Positions 54,413 to 64,000 of a DNA stretch of 64,000 nucleotides are shown piece by piece (position 1 is the stretch's first letter; every line of letters starts with the position of its first letter). The DNA comes from Cinnamomum chago (taxonomy: Eukaryota > Streptophyta > Magnoliopsida > Laurales > Lauraceae), in the NCBI GenBank assembly GCA_038049695.1, contig CP142460.1, positions 25,390,001 through 25,454,000 of the forward strand, read 5' to 3'. Below the pieces are notes generated by a model. It did no database searches. It was not told the origin of the DNA and saw nothing but the letters and a program-made list of their open reading frames with translations. A program made the position numbers and the translations under genes.

Positions 54413-57400
54413 CATCCATATTCAAGGCGTTTCGGTGAACCTCTCCAAAGGAGGACCTCCAATACGACTTAACAGCAGGTCGCTCATGCACAAAACTCAA
54501 TTCGACAACCTCCACAAAATTCCAACAACCAAGCACCTCCTCAGAAACAAGCATAACCTCCTGCAATTTTTGCAAACAAAGGAAAGCATAATCAATTTGA
54601 GCTATATCTGAAAGGCAAAAAATTATGGGGCCACATTTCTGGTTCTATGAAAATACCATCAGAAAAAGATAAATTGGAAGATTGGGAAACCAAAGAAGCA
54701 CAAATTATGAGCTGGATGTTGGGCGCAGTGGAACCCCAATTTTTCTGACATCTTAAGCCCTATAAAACTGCTCAAGATATGTGGGGATATCTGAAACGTA
54801 TATATCACCAAGACTCCAAGAGAATTCAGCCCGTCGGTTCCAACTAGAACATGACATTGCTCAATATTCTCAAGGACAGATGGCTGTCCAGGAGTATTAC
54901 TCCGGCTTCTTTGCTCTTTGGACTGAATACATGGATATTGCCTATGCCACTATCACCGGAGAAACTCTCTCTGGTATTCAGGAAGTTCATAAAATTACTC
55001 AGAGAGATCAATTCTTAATAAAACTTCGGCCTGAAATTGAAAATGTTCGCTCCAATCTTATGAGTCGGCATCCATCTCCCTCTTTGGAGACATGTCTCAA
55101 TGAAGTGCTCCGCGAAGAAGAACGGATATTCACTCAGCATCAACTATCCCAACAATCATCCACTGGTCCCACTGAAGTTGCTTATGTAGCAAAAGGGAAA
55201 CCCCCTAGACGCGACACTTTAACCCAGGATTTGAGCAAGATTCAATGCTTCACTTGTAAGGAGTATGGTCATTATTCTTTTCCGTGCAAAAGAAAAGTTT
55301 GTAACTACTGCAAAGCTAGCGGACATATCATTTCTGAATGCAAGAAACGACCAGAAAATCGAAATTCGCGTGCTTATTCTGCCATTGCTTCTTCAGATTC
55401 TCACTCTGTGGCACCTGCTTCTCCGTCTTCATCTATGTCTTCACAGCAATTTGCACCCAGCCCTCCTATCAACCCTGAAATGATTCAACAAATGATTCTC
55501 CAAGCATTCTCCTCCTTGGGCCTCTCAGGTAAAACCTCTCCATCTCCTTCCATTTGGTATTTTGATTCTGGAGCATCAAATCATATGACTTCCTCTTCCA
55601 GACTCATGTCTAATATTTAATCATATGATGGGAAACTCCAAGTTCAAACTGCAAATGCGGGACATTTACCTATCACTGCCATAGGAGATATTCCACACAA
55701 ATTGCCTTTGAATCATGTTTTTTTTTTCACTTGGCCTCTCTACAAATTTGTTATCTGTTGGACAACTCGTAGATAATCATTGTAATGTGTCATTCTCTTC
55801 TTCTGGTTGTGTTGTACAGGATCAGGGGACGGGACAGGTGATCGCAAAGGGGCCTAAGTGTGGCCGGTTGTTTCTGCTTAGTCTGCCTATTCGACCTAGG
55901 GATGAATCTACTTCTGCTTTTTCATGTGTTCAAAATAATGTGCATCTGTGGCACAAAAAATTAGGACATCCTAATTCGAAAATATTGTTATATTTGAAAA
56001 TTTCTGGTTTGATTAATAAAATGCAGTTTTCTACTTTTGATGTGAATATTGATTGTTCTATTTGCAAATAAGGAAAAAGTAAAGCCCTTCCTTTTCCTGT
56101 GCATACCTCTATATCCAAAAAATGTTTTGATTTGATTCATAGTGATGTTTGGGGTATAACACCAGTTATTTCTCATTCTCACTTTAAATACTGTCACATT
56201 AATCGATGATCATAGCAGATTCACTTGGGTTTATTTTTTAAGGGCTAAATCAGAGGTATTTGAGGTTTTTAAAAAATTCCTGGCCTATGTTGAAACACAA
56301 TTCTCCACTTGCATAAAGATTCTCCGATCTGATTCAAGTGGAGAATATGTGTCAGACAGATTTCAAGAATTTCTCCAACAAAAGGGGATTATCTCACAAC
56401 GAAGCTGTCCTCATACTCCACAGCAAAACGGCATTGCTAAGCGGAAGAATCGCCATTTACTTGACATGGTTCGTTGCCTGGTACTTGAATCCTCTGTTCC
56501 TCCTAGATTCTGGTCAGAAGCTCTCTCCACTTCCGCTCACCTTATTAATTGGCTTCCGTCTTCCAAACTTCAAAATCAGTCCCCATATTTCCGTCTTTTT
56601 AAATCTCATCCTACATATACACATCTTCGTCCTTTCGGGTGTGTTTGTTTTGTTCGTCTTCCTCCTTCTAAAAGGATGAAATTGTCTGCGCAAGCTACCA
56701 AATGTGTTTTTCTTGGTTACGCAACTCATCAAAAAGGATTTATTTGTTATGATCCATCTGCCAACAGAATTCGTGTTTCTCGACATGTTGTGTTTTTTGA
56801 AAATTTATATTTGTTTTTCTCAAACCCCTGATTCCTCCACTCCTATCACCATGACTAGATTACCACCTTTTTCATCCTACACTTCTTCATCTTCTGTTGA
56901 AAGGTTCAAACCTGGAATTGCATATCGGTGACGGACGGAACCACTCACTGCTACAATACAACCCCTTCAAGAGACACTTGATCCGGCACCTGATCCAACT
57001 CCCCTAGCCACTCCACCAGCCCTTACTATGATGCCCACTCTTCGATGCTCCACACGTGTATCTCGGGCCGGCCTCCTGATAGATATGGGTATTCTCCTTC
57101 CTCTTTTCTTGCCACTCTATCGTCTGTTAACATTCCCACTTCCTATTCTCAAGCTATGAAGCATGAATGTTGGCGGAATGCTATGTCCGAGGAATTAGAA
57201 GCTCTACAAAATAATCATACATGGGATGTGGTTACTTGCCCGCCTACAGTTCGACCTATTGGGTGTAAATGGGTTTATTCGGTCAAACTGAAATCTGATG
57301 GCTTGCTAGACCGATACAAATCTCGTCTGGTCACTCTTGGTCATCGCCAAGAATATGGCATCGACTATGATGAAACATTTGCTCCAGTTACAAAGATGAC

Positions 57401-57485
57401 TATTGTCCGGATGATTATTGCCATTGCAGCATCTCAAGCTTGGCCCATTCTTCAATTAGATGTAAAGAATGCCTTTCTTCATGGT

Positions 57486-58096
57486 CTAAGAAGCACAGAC
57501 ACGGACACGGGACACGGACACGACACGACACGGACACGCCGACACGGCATTTCTCAAAAAAGTAGGACACGGACACGTCGGGGACACGTTAATAATAATA
57601 ATACTAATAATAATAATATATCTAATAATATACTAAAAGATACTATCATTTTAACTTTGTAATCAATTTAGCAATCAAATAAATAAAAAATCGAGTACCA
57701 CTGTGTCAACTAACAAACAAATCAAATTATCAAATAGCAATACAAAATTGGAACATAATTAATAATCATTAAACATGAAATATCCATAGTTCCATAAAAT
57801 TCATACAAAGAAAAAGGGAGCATCATCAATTTCCTTTTACAAATAGCCCCCTTTGCTTTTCTTTTTTAAGGATGACCCTTTTATTCTATTTTTTTTTCAA
57901 TTAAAAAGAGGCTCAGCGTGTCCAGAACGTGTCCCCAGCGTGTCCGAACGTGTCCCCAGAGTGTCCGAAATATAAAAAATTAAAAAATAAGCTGGACACT
58001 CTTTTTTGCATGTCCGACACGTGTCGGAGCGTGTCCGTGTCCGACACGTGTCGGACACCTACACTCTGGCCCCGGAGAGGTGTCCGTGCTTCCTAG
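57486..58096. mobile_element. hAT-type MITE, family C (GACACG words), 611 bp, in Copia-3 RT
   Basis: A perfect 8-bp duplication, TTCATGGT, flanks it (57478-57485, 58097-58104). The ends are CTAAGAAGCACAGACAC and the complement of CTAGGAAGCACGGACAC, 15 of 17 matching. GACACGG and CGTGTCC words fill about 100 bp on the left and 170 bp on the right, with an AT-rich core. The uninterrupted target is seen in Copia-1 at about 9914-9921, which confirms the insertion. Confidence 0.95.
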
Positions 58097-59293
58097 TTCA
58101 TGGTGATCTTAAAGAAGATGTTTATATGCGCCTTCCTACCGGGTGTTCCTCTTCCAGTAGTTCAGATGTGGCTAAACTCAGACGTTCCCTCTATGGCCTT
58201 AAACAGGCTCCTCGCGCTTGGTTTGAAAAATTTCAGGATGCCTTGCTTATGTTACACTTCCAGCAAAGTCCGTATGATCCATCACTGTTTTTACATAAGT
58301 CTCCAAGTGGTATCACTATTCTTCTTGTTTATGTTGACGACATCATTATTACTGGGATGGATTCCGAAATGATATCGAAGCTTCAATCCTCATTGCATCG
58401 ATCATTCCATATGAAAGACTTGGGTCCCTTAACCTACTTCTTAGGTCTTGAAGTGCATCAAACAGAAAAAGGAATCATCTTGCACCAACACAAATATGCT
58501 CTAGACCTAATTGAACTAGCAGGACTCCAGCAATCAACTCCAGTTGATACTCCTCTTGAAGTGAATTTGAAGCCCTCAAAGGATAGCGGGGATCTCCTTC
58601 CCGATGCCACGCTCTATAGGCAATTGGTTGGTAGCTTGATCTACTTAACTCATACCCGCCCCGACATTTCCTTTGCTGTTAACATGGTCAGCCAGTATAT
58701 GACTCACCCACGACATCTTCATTTGGCGGCTGTCCGACGAATTATTCGTTACCTTCTTGGTACGACTACTAGTGGTCTATTTTTCCCTGCCGGCTCCCCC
58801 CTAAATCTCATTGCTTTCTCCGATGCTGATTGGGCGGGTTGTACTGACACCCGTCGGTCCACAACTGGGTGGTGTATGTATCTTGGCGATGCGTTGACAT
58901 CCTGGAAATGTAAGAAATATGATAAGGTTTCAAGATTTTCCACGGAAGCTGAATATCGCGCTATGTCTGCTGCCTGTGCTGAAATCCTTTGGCTTCATGG
59001 GCTACTCTCAGATCTCGGTTTTCCACAAAGCTCACCTACGCCTCTCCATGCTGACAATACTAGTGCTATTCGTATTACAGAAAATCTAGTTTTTCATGAA
59101 CGGACTAAGCACATCGAAGTTGATTGTCATTTCATTCGTGATGAATATCTACAGGACGTCATTTCCCCACCGTTCATTTCCTTTGGCTTCTAGATTGCGG
59201 ACATCTTCACGAAGGGACTTCCTCGCCCACGTCATCAATTCTTATCCGGCAAATTGATGCTTACTGATTCCCCCGTATCAATTTGAGGAGGGG

Positions 59294-59580
59294 TGTTAAC
59301 GTAAGCTATTATAATATAAGTTTGGCCCATCCATGACCCATCTGCAAAGCCCATTATGTTATAGACTTGTACAACAATACATACTAAAATAGGAGATTTG
59401 TTTAATTGATACTAGTTAGACTTGTACATCAATACATACTAAAATAGGAGATTTGATAGATTGTAATTGTAGCCCAAATTGGGCATCTCTGATCTATAAA
59501 TTACGATGGTGAATCCTCAAGGAGATCATCGAATACAATTCCATTCAGTCTTGTCTATGAGTAATAATTCTTCTGACTTA
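59294..59580 (+). repeat. Copia-3 3' LTR
   Basis: The LTR starts TGTTAACGTAAGC after a purine tract and matches the split Copia-1 LTR. It contains a short internal duplication around 'gacttgtaca(a/t)caatacatactaaaataggagattt'-like words (59365-59445). The right edge against Gypsy sequence is approximate. Confidence 0.75.
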
Positions 59581-62500
59581 TTCGTAATAGAAACACCATA
59601 TGAAGAGCAGGCACCTCCGCCTGAACAAGACAATCATTCCTTTTATCAAGCTGAAATAGAAGGGCGGACATTATTCATTCGTCTTCTCTTCATTACCACT
59701 GAAGAGGAAGCTAAAGATTGGAGGCAGACCACCATATTTTGCTCTATGAAAAAATGTCGCTATAGATTGGGCAATCTCGTTATAGATGGAGGAAGCGAGA
59801 TGGATGTGGTATCCCAAGAAGTAATTGACAAATTGAAGCTTCCAATGGAAAAACACCCGAAATCTTACAAGGTCTCTTGGGTGAATGATTCAGCAATTCC
59901 AGTAACCAAATGGTGCCAAGTAACATTTTGAATTGGTGGTTATGAAGATTCTATTTGGTGTGATGTTATCCCCATGAATGTTACTCATATTCTGTTGAGA
60001 AGACCTTGTCTCTTTGATAATAAAGTCTAAAGTGATGGAGAAGCAAACACCCATACTTTTAAATATAAGGGTCGCAAGGTTACTCTTCTTCCACTTAAGC
60101 CTCTTACTTTCCTGGCAAAGCAATCATCATCAGTTCCAGTAACACAAACTGCGTCACAGCCAAATTCCAGCAACCTTTCAATACAGAAATTTGAAGAAGA
60201 AAGTAAAGAGCAAGGAGTTGTTTATGCCCTTATCCCACAAGAATTCAAAGAGGCAGAAGATAAGAAAGCAGTTTCTACACCACCATAAATCAAGTCCTTG
60301 TTGCATGGTTTTAAAGACTTGATTCCAGCAGATCTTCCAAAAGAACTACCGCCTATGAGGAACATCCAGCATGCTCTTGACCCGGTCCCCCGGTCATCGC
60401 TTCCAAATTTACCAACTTATCGCATGAGCCCTACAGAACACACAGAATTGAGAAAGCAAGTTAAAGAGCTCCTCCAGAACGGTTACTTTTGTGAGCATGA
60501 GTCCTTGTGCAACACCAGCCCTCTTGACACCCAAGAAAGATGGTTCTTGGAGAATTTGTGTCGACGGCCGAGTAATCAACAAAATTACCATTAAGTACAC
60601 ATTTTTGATACCTCGATTGGATGACATGCTTGATAGTTGGATCTTCCATCTTCCACAAAATTGATCTTAGAAGCGGATATCATCAAATCCGTATTCGCAC
60701 AGGAGATCAATCGAAGACAGCTTTCAAGACTAAAGATGGATTCTACGAATGGTTAGTCAAGTTGTTCGGTTTATCCAATTCTCCCAGCATGTTCATGAGA
60801 GTTATGACACAGCTTCGACGACCTTTCCTCGGTAAATTCGTTGTTGTGAATTTTGACGACATCTTGATTTTAGCAAGTCCAAGGATGAACATCTTGATCA
60901 CCTCAGGTATGTGATGCGTGCACTTCGAAAAGAGAAGTTTTACATTAATTTGAAGAAGTTTACATTCTTGAGTTTCAAAATTATATTCTTGGGATTTGTT
61001 GTTTCAGCCCAAGGAGTAGAAGCTGATCCAAAGAATATCAACACAATCATTGATTGGCCCATTCCCAAAACTATCAATGAAGTACGGAGTTTCCATGGAT
61101 TGGCCACCTTTTATTTAGCACCATTATGACTCTTATAACCGATTGCATGAAAAAAGGTGACTTCAGTTGGACCAAGGCTACTACTCGTGCATTTGAACAA
61201 ATCAAGCAGAAAATGACGAAGGCACCTGTTTGAAACTTCCAGATTTTGACGAGGTCTTTGAAGTCAATTGTGATGCTTCGCAAGTTGGTGTTGCGGAGTA
61301 TTAAGTCAAGATACCCACTCAGTTGCTTACTTTAGTGAGAAATTGAATGACTCTCGCAAGAAGTATTCATCGTATGACTTAGAATATTATGCAGTTGTAC
61401 AAGCTCTTCCTCATTGGCGTCATTATTTGATCGGGAAAGAATTTGCGTTGTACTCCGATAATGAAGCTTTACAGTATTTGAACTCACAGAAGAAGATGAG
61501 CGGCAACCGTGTCAAATGGAGTGCATATCTGTAGGAATTCACATTTGTGTTACTTCATGAGGAACGGAAAACAAGGTCACAGATGCCTTGAGTCGTTGTT
61601 CTCACGTGCTCACAACAATTTCCCTCACAGATCCAGGCTCTGAATAGATTCGCATAGAATATCCTGTAGATCATGACTTTTGATGCATCTATAAAGATCT
61701 TAATGGTGAGTTTTCTGAACATCTCAAAATTTTTGTACATGATGGCTATTTGTTTCGTGGAAATCAGTTGTGTTTGCTAGCTACTTCTATTCGCGAGTTT
61801 GTCCTCCGAGAGTTGCATGGAGGTGGATGCAGTGGATATCTAGGGCGAGATAAGATTTTGGCACTTGTGGAAGACTGCTTCTTTTGGCCCCGCCTGAAGA
61901 CAGATGTTGCCCGAATTTGTGAACTATGGAGGGTATGCCAGCTTGCAAATGGACAAAAGAACACTTGAGCCCCTCCCTATTCCACATGAGCCTTGGCAAG
62001 ACCTAAGCGTGGATTTTGTCTTGGGCTTACCAAAGACTGCAAGAATGATAGATTCTATTTTTGTTGTGGTGGACAAGTTTTTCAAAATGGCACACTTTAT
62101 CCCTTGTGCAAACACAACAAATGCAAGAAAGGTTGCCACCTTTTTCTTTAAAGAGATTGTTCGCCTTCATGGCCTACCCAAGACTATAGTGTCGGACAGA
62201 GATACTAAGTTCATGAACTTCTTCTGGAAAACTTTATGGCATATGATGAAGACAAAGCTCCAGTCATAGTTTTCAAAATCGGAATCGTATCGCAAATCGT
62301 TCATACCCATGAATTGAATCGTATCGCGAATTGTAGGATTTTTTATTTTTATTATTTGTCTAATAAAAATGAAAAAGAAAACGAAAAAAGTAATTATTCA
62401 TTACCAGCCATTTTTCCGTTTATAATAGTATAAATATAGTAACAAGTGAGTCTTTCATACAATCATATCAAGAACATCATGACATACATTATTATATATA

Positions 62501-63540
62501 TATATATATGAAATAAATGATGTGTAAATAGTTAAACAAGTTTAAAATATCATTTTTTTATTATCTTTAAATCAAAATATAAAAATAAAATAAAATCCAA
62601 ACCATCAATCTTACACGGTAGGATATCTGTTAAAGTTAAGAAAGTGCTCATGAAGGAAAAAGCCAAAATAGATTAAAAAAGAAGAAGATATAAACAAGCA
62701 CCATACATACACTCGAATGCTTTAGTTAAATGCATGTTCTTTATTATTCTTTAAAACCTTATCAAAGCCGTAAAAAATTCTTACGAGGTTTCATTAACTA
62801 CTAAATACCCTTTTAAAAATACAGGCGATAAAAGAAAGAGAGAATAAAGAAAGAAAAAAGGTGAAAGATTATTAATATTAGCTTATTGGTTATAGCCATT
62901 CTTGCTTAGTCAAATCGGTTGAATCGTAAGATTCAATGAAATGAGTATCGATTCATAAGATTCTTGTAAATGAGATTCATTACATAGATACGAATCGTTT
63001 TCCTTAAGATTCGGGATACGAATTGTAGGGTTCTGTTAACTATGACTCCAGTACTCTAGTGCCTACCATCCTCAGACTGATGGCTAGACTGAGGTCGTCA
63101 ATCGTAGCTTGGGTAATCTTCTTCGATGTCTCGTCGGAGAACACATTGGTTCATGGGATCTTATCTTACCCAAGGATGATCACCATTTGAAGTTGTCACA
63201 AGAATTCAGCCGCGTCTTCCGATTGACTGAGTCCTTTACCAACTGAAGCCAAGCCTAGCCAAGAAGCTGAACAATTTGCCCAGCACATGAAGGACGTTCA
63301 TGAGGCGGTCCACCAACCGATTGCCAAAAGTAATGAGACTTACAAACAGCACGTGGACACTCGAAGGCGCCATGTTGTATTTAATGAAGGAGACATGGTC
63401 ATGGTGTGAATTAAGCCAGAACGGATATATCTGAAGCTACTTGGATCACTGCCACAGACTTTCATAGACTCAATCCGGATTTGTACGAGAAGTACCAAGC
63501 TAACAACTCGCCGGAGTTGAGTTTCTCCAAGCCGAGGAGT
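59581..63540 (+). pseudogene. Gypsy pol remains (protease, RT, RNase H, integrase)
   Basis: Aspartic protease-like GNLVIDGGSEMDVVSQEV (near 59770). RT with [17 protein letters not shown] (near 60660) and [10 protein letters not shown] (near 60845). RNase H with YSSYDLEYYAVVQALPHWRH (near 61365). Integrase with the H-H-C-C region (61810-61950) and [20 protein letters not shown] (near 62010). After a MITE (62265-63044) the integrase similarity resumes (YHPQTDG, near 63066). Broken many times. The chromodomain was not identified. Confidence 0.82.
62265..63044. mobile_element. hAT-type MITE, family A, copy 2 (780 bp) in the Gypsy integrase region
   Basis: The flanking 8-mers GCTCCAGT and ACTCCAGT match in 7 of 8. 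The ends are CATAGTTTTCAAAATCGG and the complement of CATAGTTAACAGAACCC. It aligns by eye along its whole length with the copy at 18866-19669, in the same orientation relative to the window. Confidence 0.92.
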
Positions 63541-63542
63541 GC

Positions 63543-63939
63543 TGATGCAGGCCTTACTAATGTGCCCCATTTGAAAGTCTATCTAAGAAAGCCCACAAGC
63601 CCAACAACGGCTGATTCTTCCCCAAGGTTCTCCAACGGCTGTTTCCAATTTTAAATCTTCTAGAGGATTTTCTAGATTTAGTAGATTTCGTATAATTGAT
63701 ATGATTTAGCAGAATTAGGGAGTTTCTAATTTTATATAGCTTGATTGCTAAGTTATTGCTTAGACTTTATTATATAATGATGTAATCCCTTCTCTTGGGA
63801 TATTCAAAAATTGAATGAAAATTGAGATTTCTCAAACGTGTGAGTGTCTTGTCTTTGGTGTGAGACCTAGACATCCTACCCTAAGCCTTTTGTCTTGGAG
63901 TTTAGCTTGTTGGCTATCCTCCTTCCCTACGCTGCTTCA
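63543..63939 (+). repeat. Gypsy 3' LTR
   Basis: The LTR starts TGATGCAGGCC and ends CTGCTTCA, followed by the target duplication copy CGAAC. TATA-like 'tatataatgatg' lies near 63770. Confidence 0.85.
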
Positions 63940-64000
63940 CGAACCAATAAAAAAAAGAAATCTTAAAACATGCACGTCTAACTAGGTAGGATTCAGCAAA

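Larger units (their letters stand above)
54591..59580 (+). mobile_element. Copia-3: 5'-incomplete Ty1/copia inserted in the Gypsy, with a MITE inside
   Basis: Closely similar to Copia-1 throughout. Gag (about 54591-55560) has two zinc knuckles (CFTCKEYGHYSFPC, CNYCKASGHIISEC). Protease has YFDSGASNHM (near 55565). Integrase has HTPQQNGIAKRKNRH (near 56410). RT has LLVYVDDIIITG (near 58330) and RNase H has SDADWAGCTDT (near 58820). The purine tract is at 59285-59293 and the 3' LTR is 59294 to about 59580. No 5' LTR was found; the Copia joins Gypsy gag sequence directly. Broken several times. It is younger than the Gypsy and older than the MITE. Confidence 0.82.
52184..63939 (+). mobile_element. 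Ty3/gypsy retrotransposon with both LTRs, carrying Copia-3 and a MITE
   Basis: The left LTR is 52184-52626 and the right LTR 63543-63939, with matching sequence. Flanking 5-mers CAAAC (52179-52183) and CGAAC (63940-63944) agree in 4 of 5. A primer site, TGGTATCAGAGC, lies at 52629-52640. Order: leader, gag (53945-54412), then after the nested Copia-3, protease, RT, RNase H and integrase. PR-RT-RH-INT order defines Ty3/gypsy. The element is broken many times. The LTRs differ at many positions and by a short duplication in the left one, so it is not recent; it predates Copia-3 and both MITEs. Confidence 0.87.

Noticed and set aside
58006-58104. First ~33 codons of the long frame running into Copia-3 RT
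   Set aside because: They are MITE C terminal repeat sequence, not part of the reverse transcriptase.
1-64000. tRNA, rRNA and microRNA genes
   Set aside because: No cloverleaf with A and B boxes, no rRNA core sequence and no convincing hairpin precursor was recognised by eye; initiator-tRNA-like words are retroelement primer sites.

Overview
The window is nuclear DNA of a flowering plant. Coding sequence is spread thinly over long introns with canonical GT-AG borders, and most of the rest is Copia and Gypsy retrotransposons, hAT and Harbinger DNA elements, LINE pieces and a Helitron-like element. I cannot name the species.

Host gene: one host gene is visible. It is a plus-strand gene matching plant GMI1, the SMC-hinge-domain protein related to animal SMCHD1 and linked to DNA repair by homologous recombination. 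Eighteen consecutive exons between 20863 and 48502 join in a single frame (2067 nt, 689 codons). They are split by introns that reach 7.3 kb. The visible part is the middle of the protein: the N-terminal ATPase-like part and the C-terminal hinge are not found in the window.

Layout. 1-902: a partial hAT element. 903-13684: a broken Copia element (Copia-1) whose leader is interrupted by a 5.5-kb hAT transposon (1299-6819) and whose 3' LTR is interrupted by a 2.27-kb solo LTR (11254-13519). The hAT carries a complete-looking transposase gene of four coding exons (987 codons). 13763-15434: an hAT-type MITE and unassigned DNA. 15435-20292: minus-strand Copia-2, carrying two hAT-type MITEs. 20863-48502: the GMI1-like gene, with its introns full of MITEs, solo LTRs, LINE and RTE pieces, Gypsy fragments and a Helitron-like element. 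48503-52183: retroelement remnants. 52184-63939: a Gypsy element with both LTRs and near-matching 5-bp target duplications. A third Copia (Copia-3) sits inside the Gypsy, a MITE sits inside Copia-3, and another MITE sits in the Gypsy integrase region.

Most unusual signal: at least eight non-autonomous insertions plus the autonomous hAT share one design. They have 8-bp target-site duplications, short terminal inverted repeats beginning CATRG, CAAGG, CTATG or CTARG, and dense arrays of a short CpG-containing word just inside the ends. The word differs by family (GTATCGG, GAATCG/GTATCG, GCGGTAGCG, GACACG). Such arrays resemble the subterminal transposase-binding sites of Ac/Ds and may mark which transposase each family depends on.
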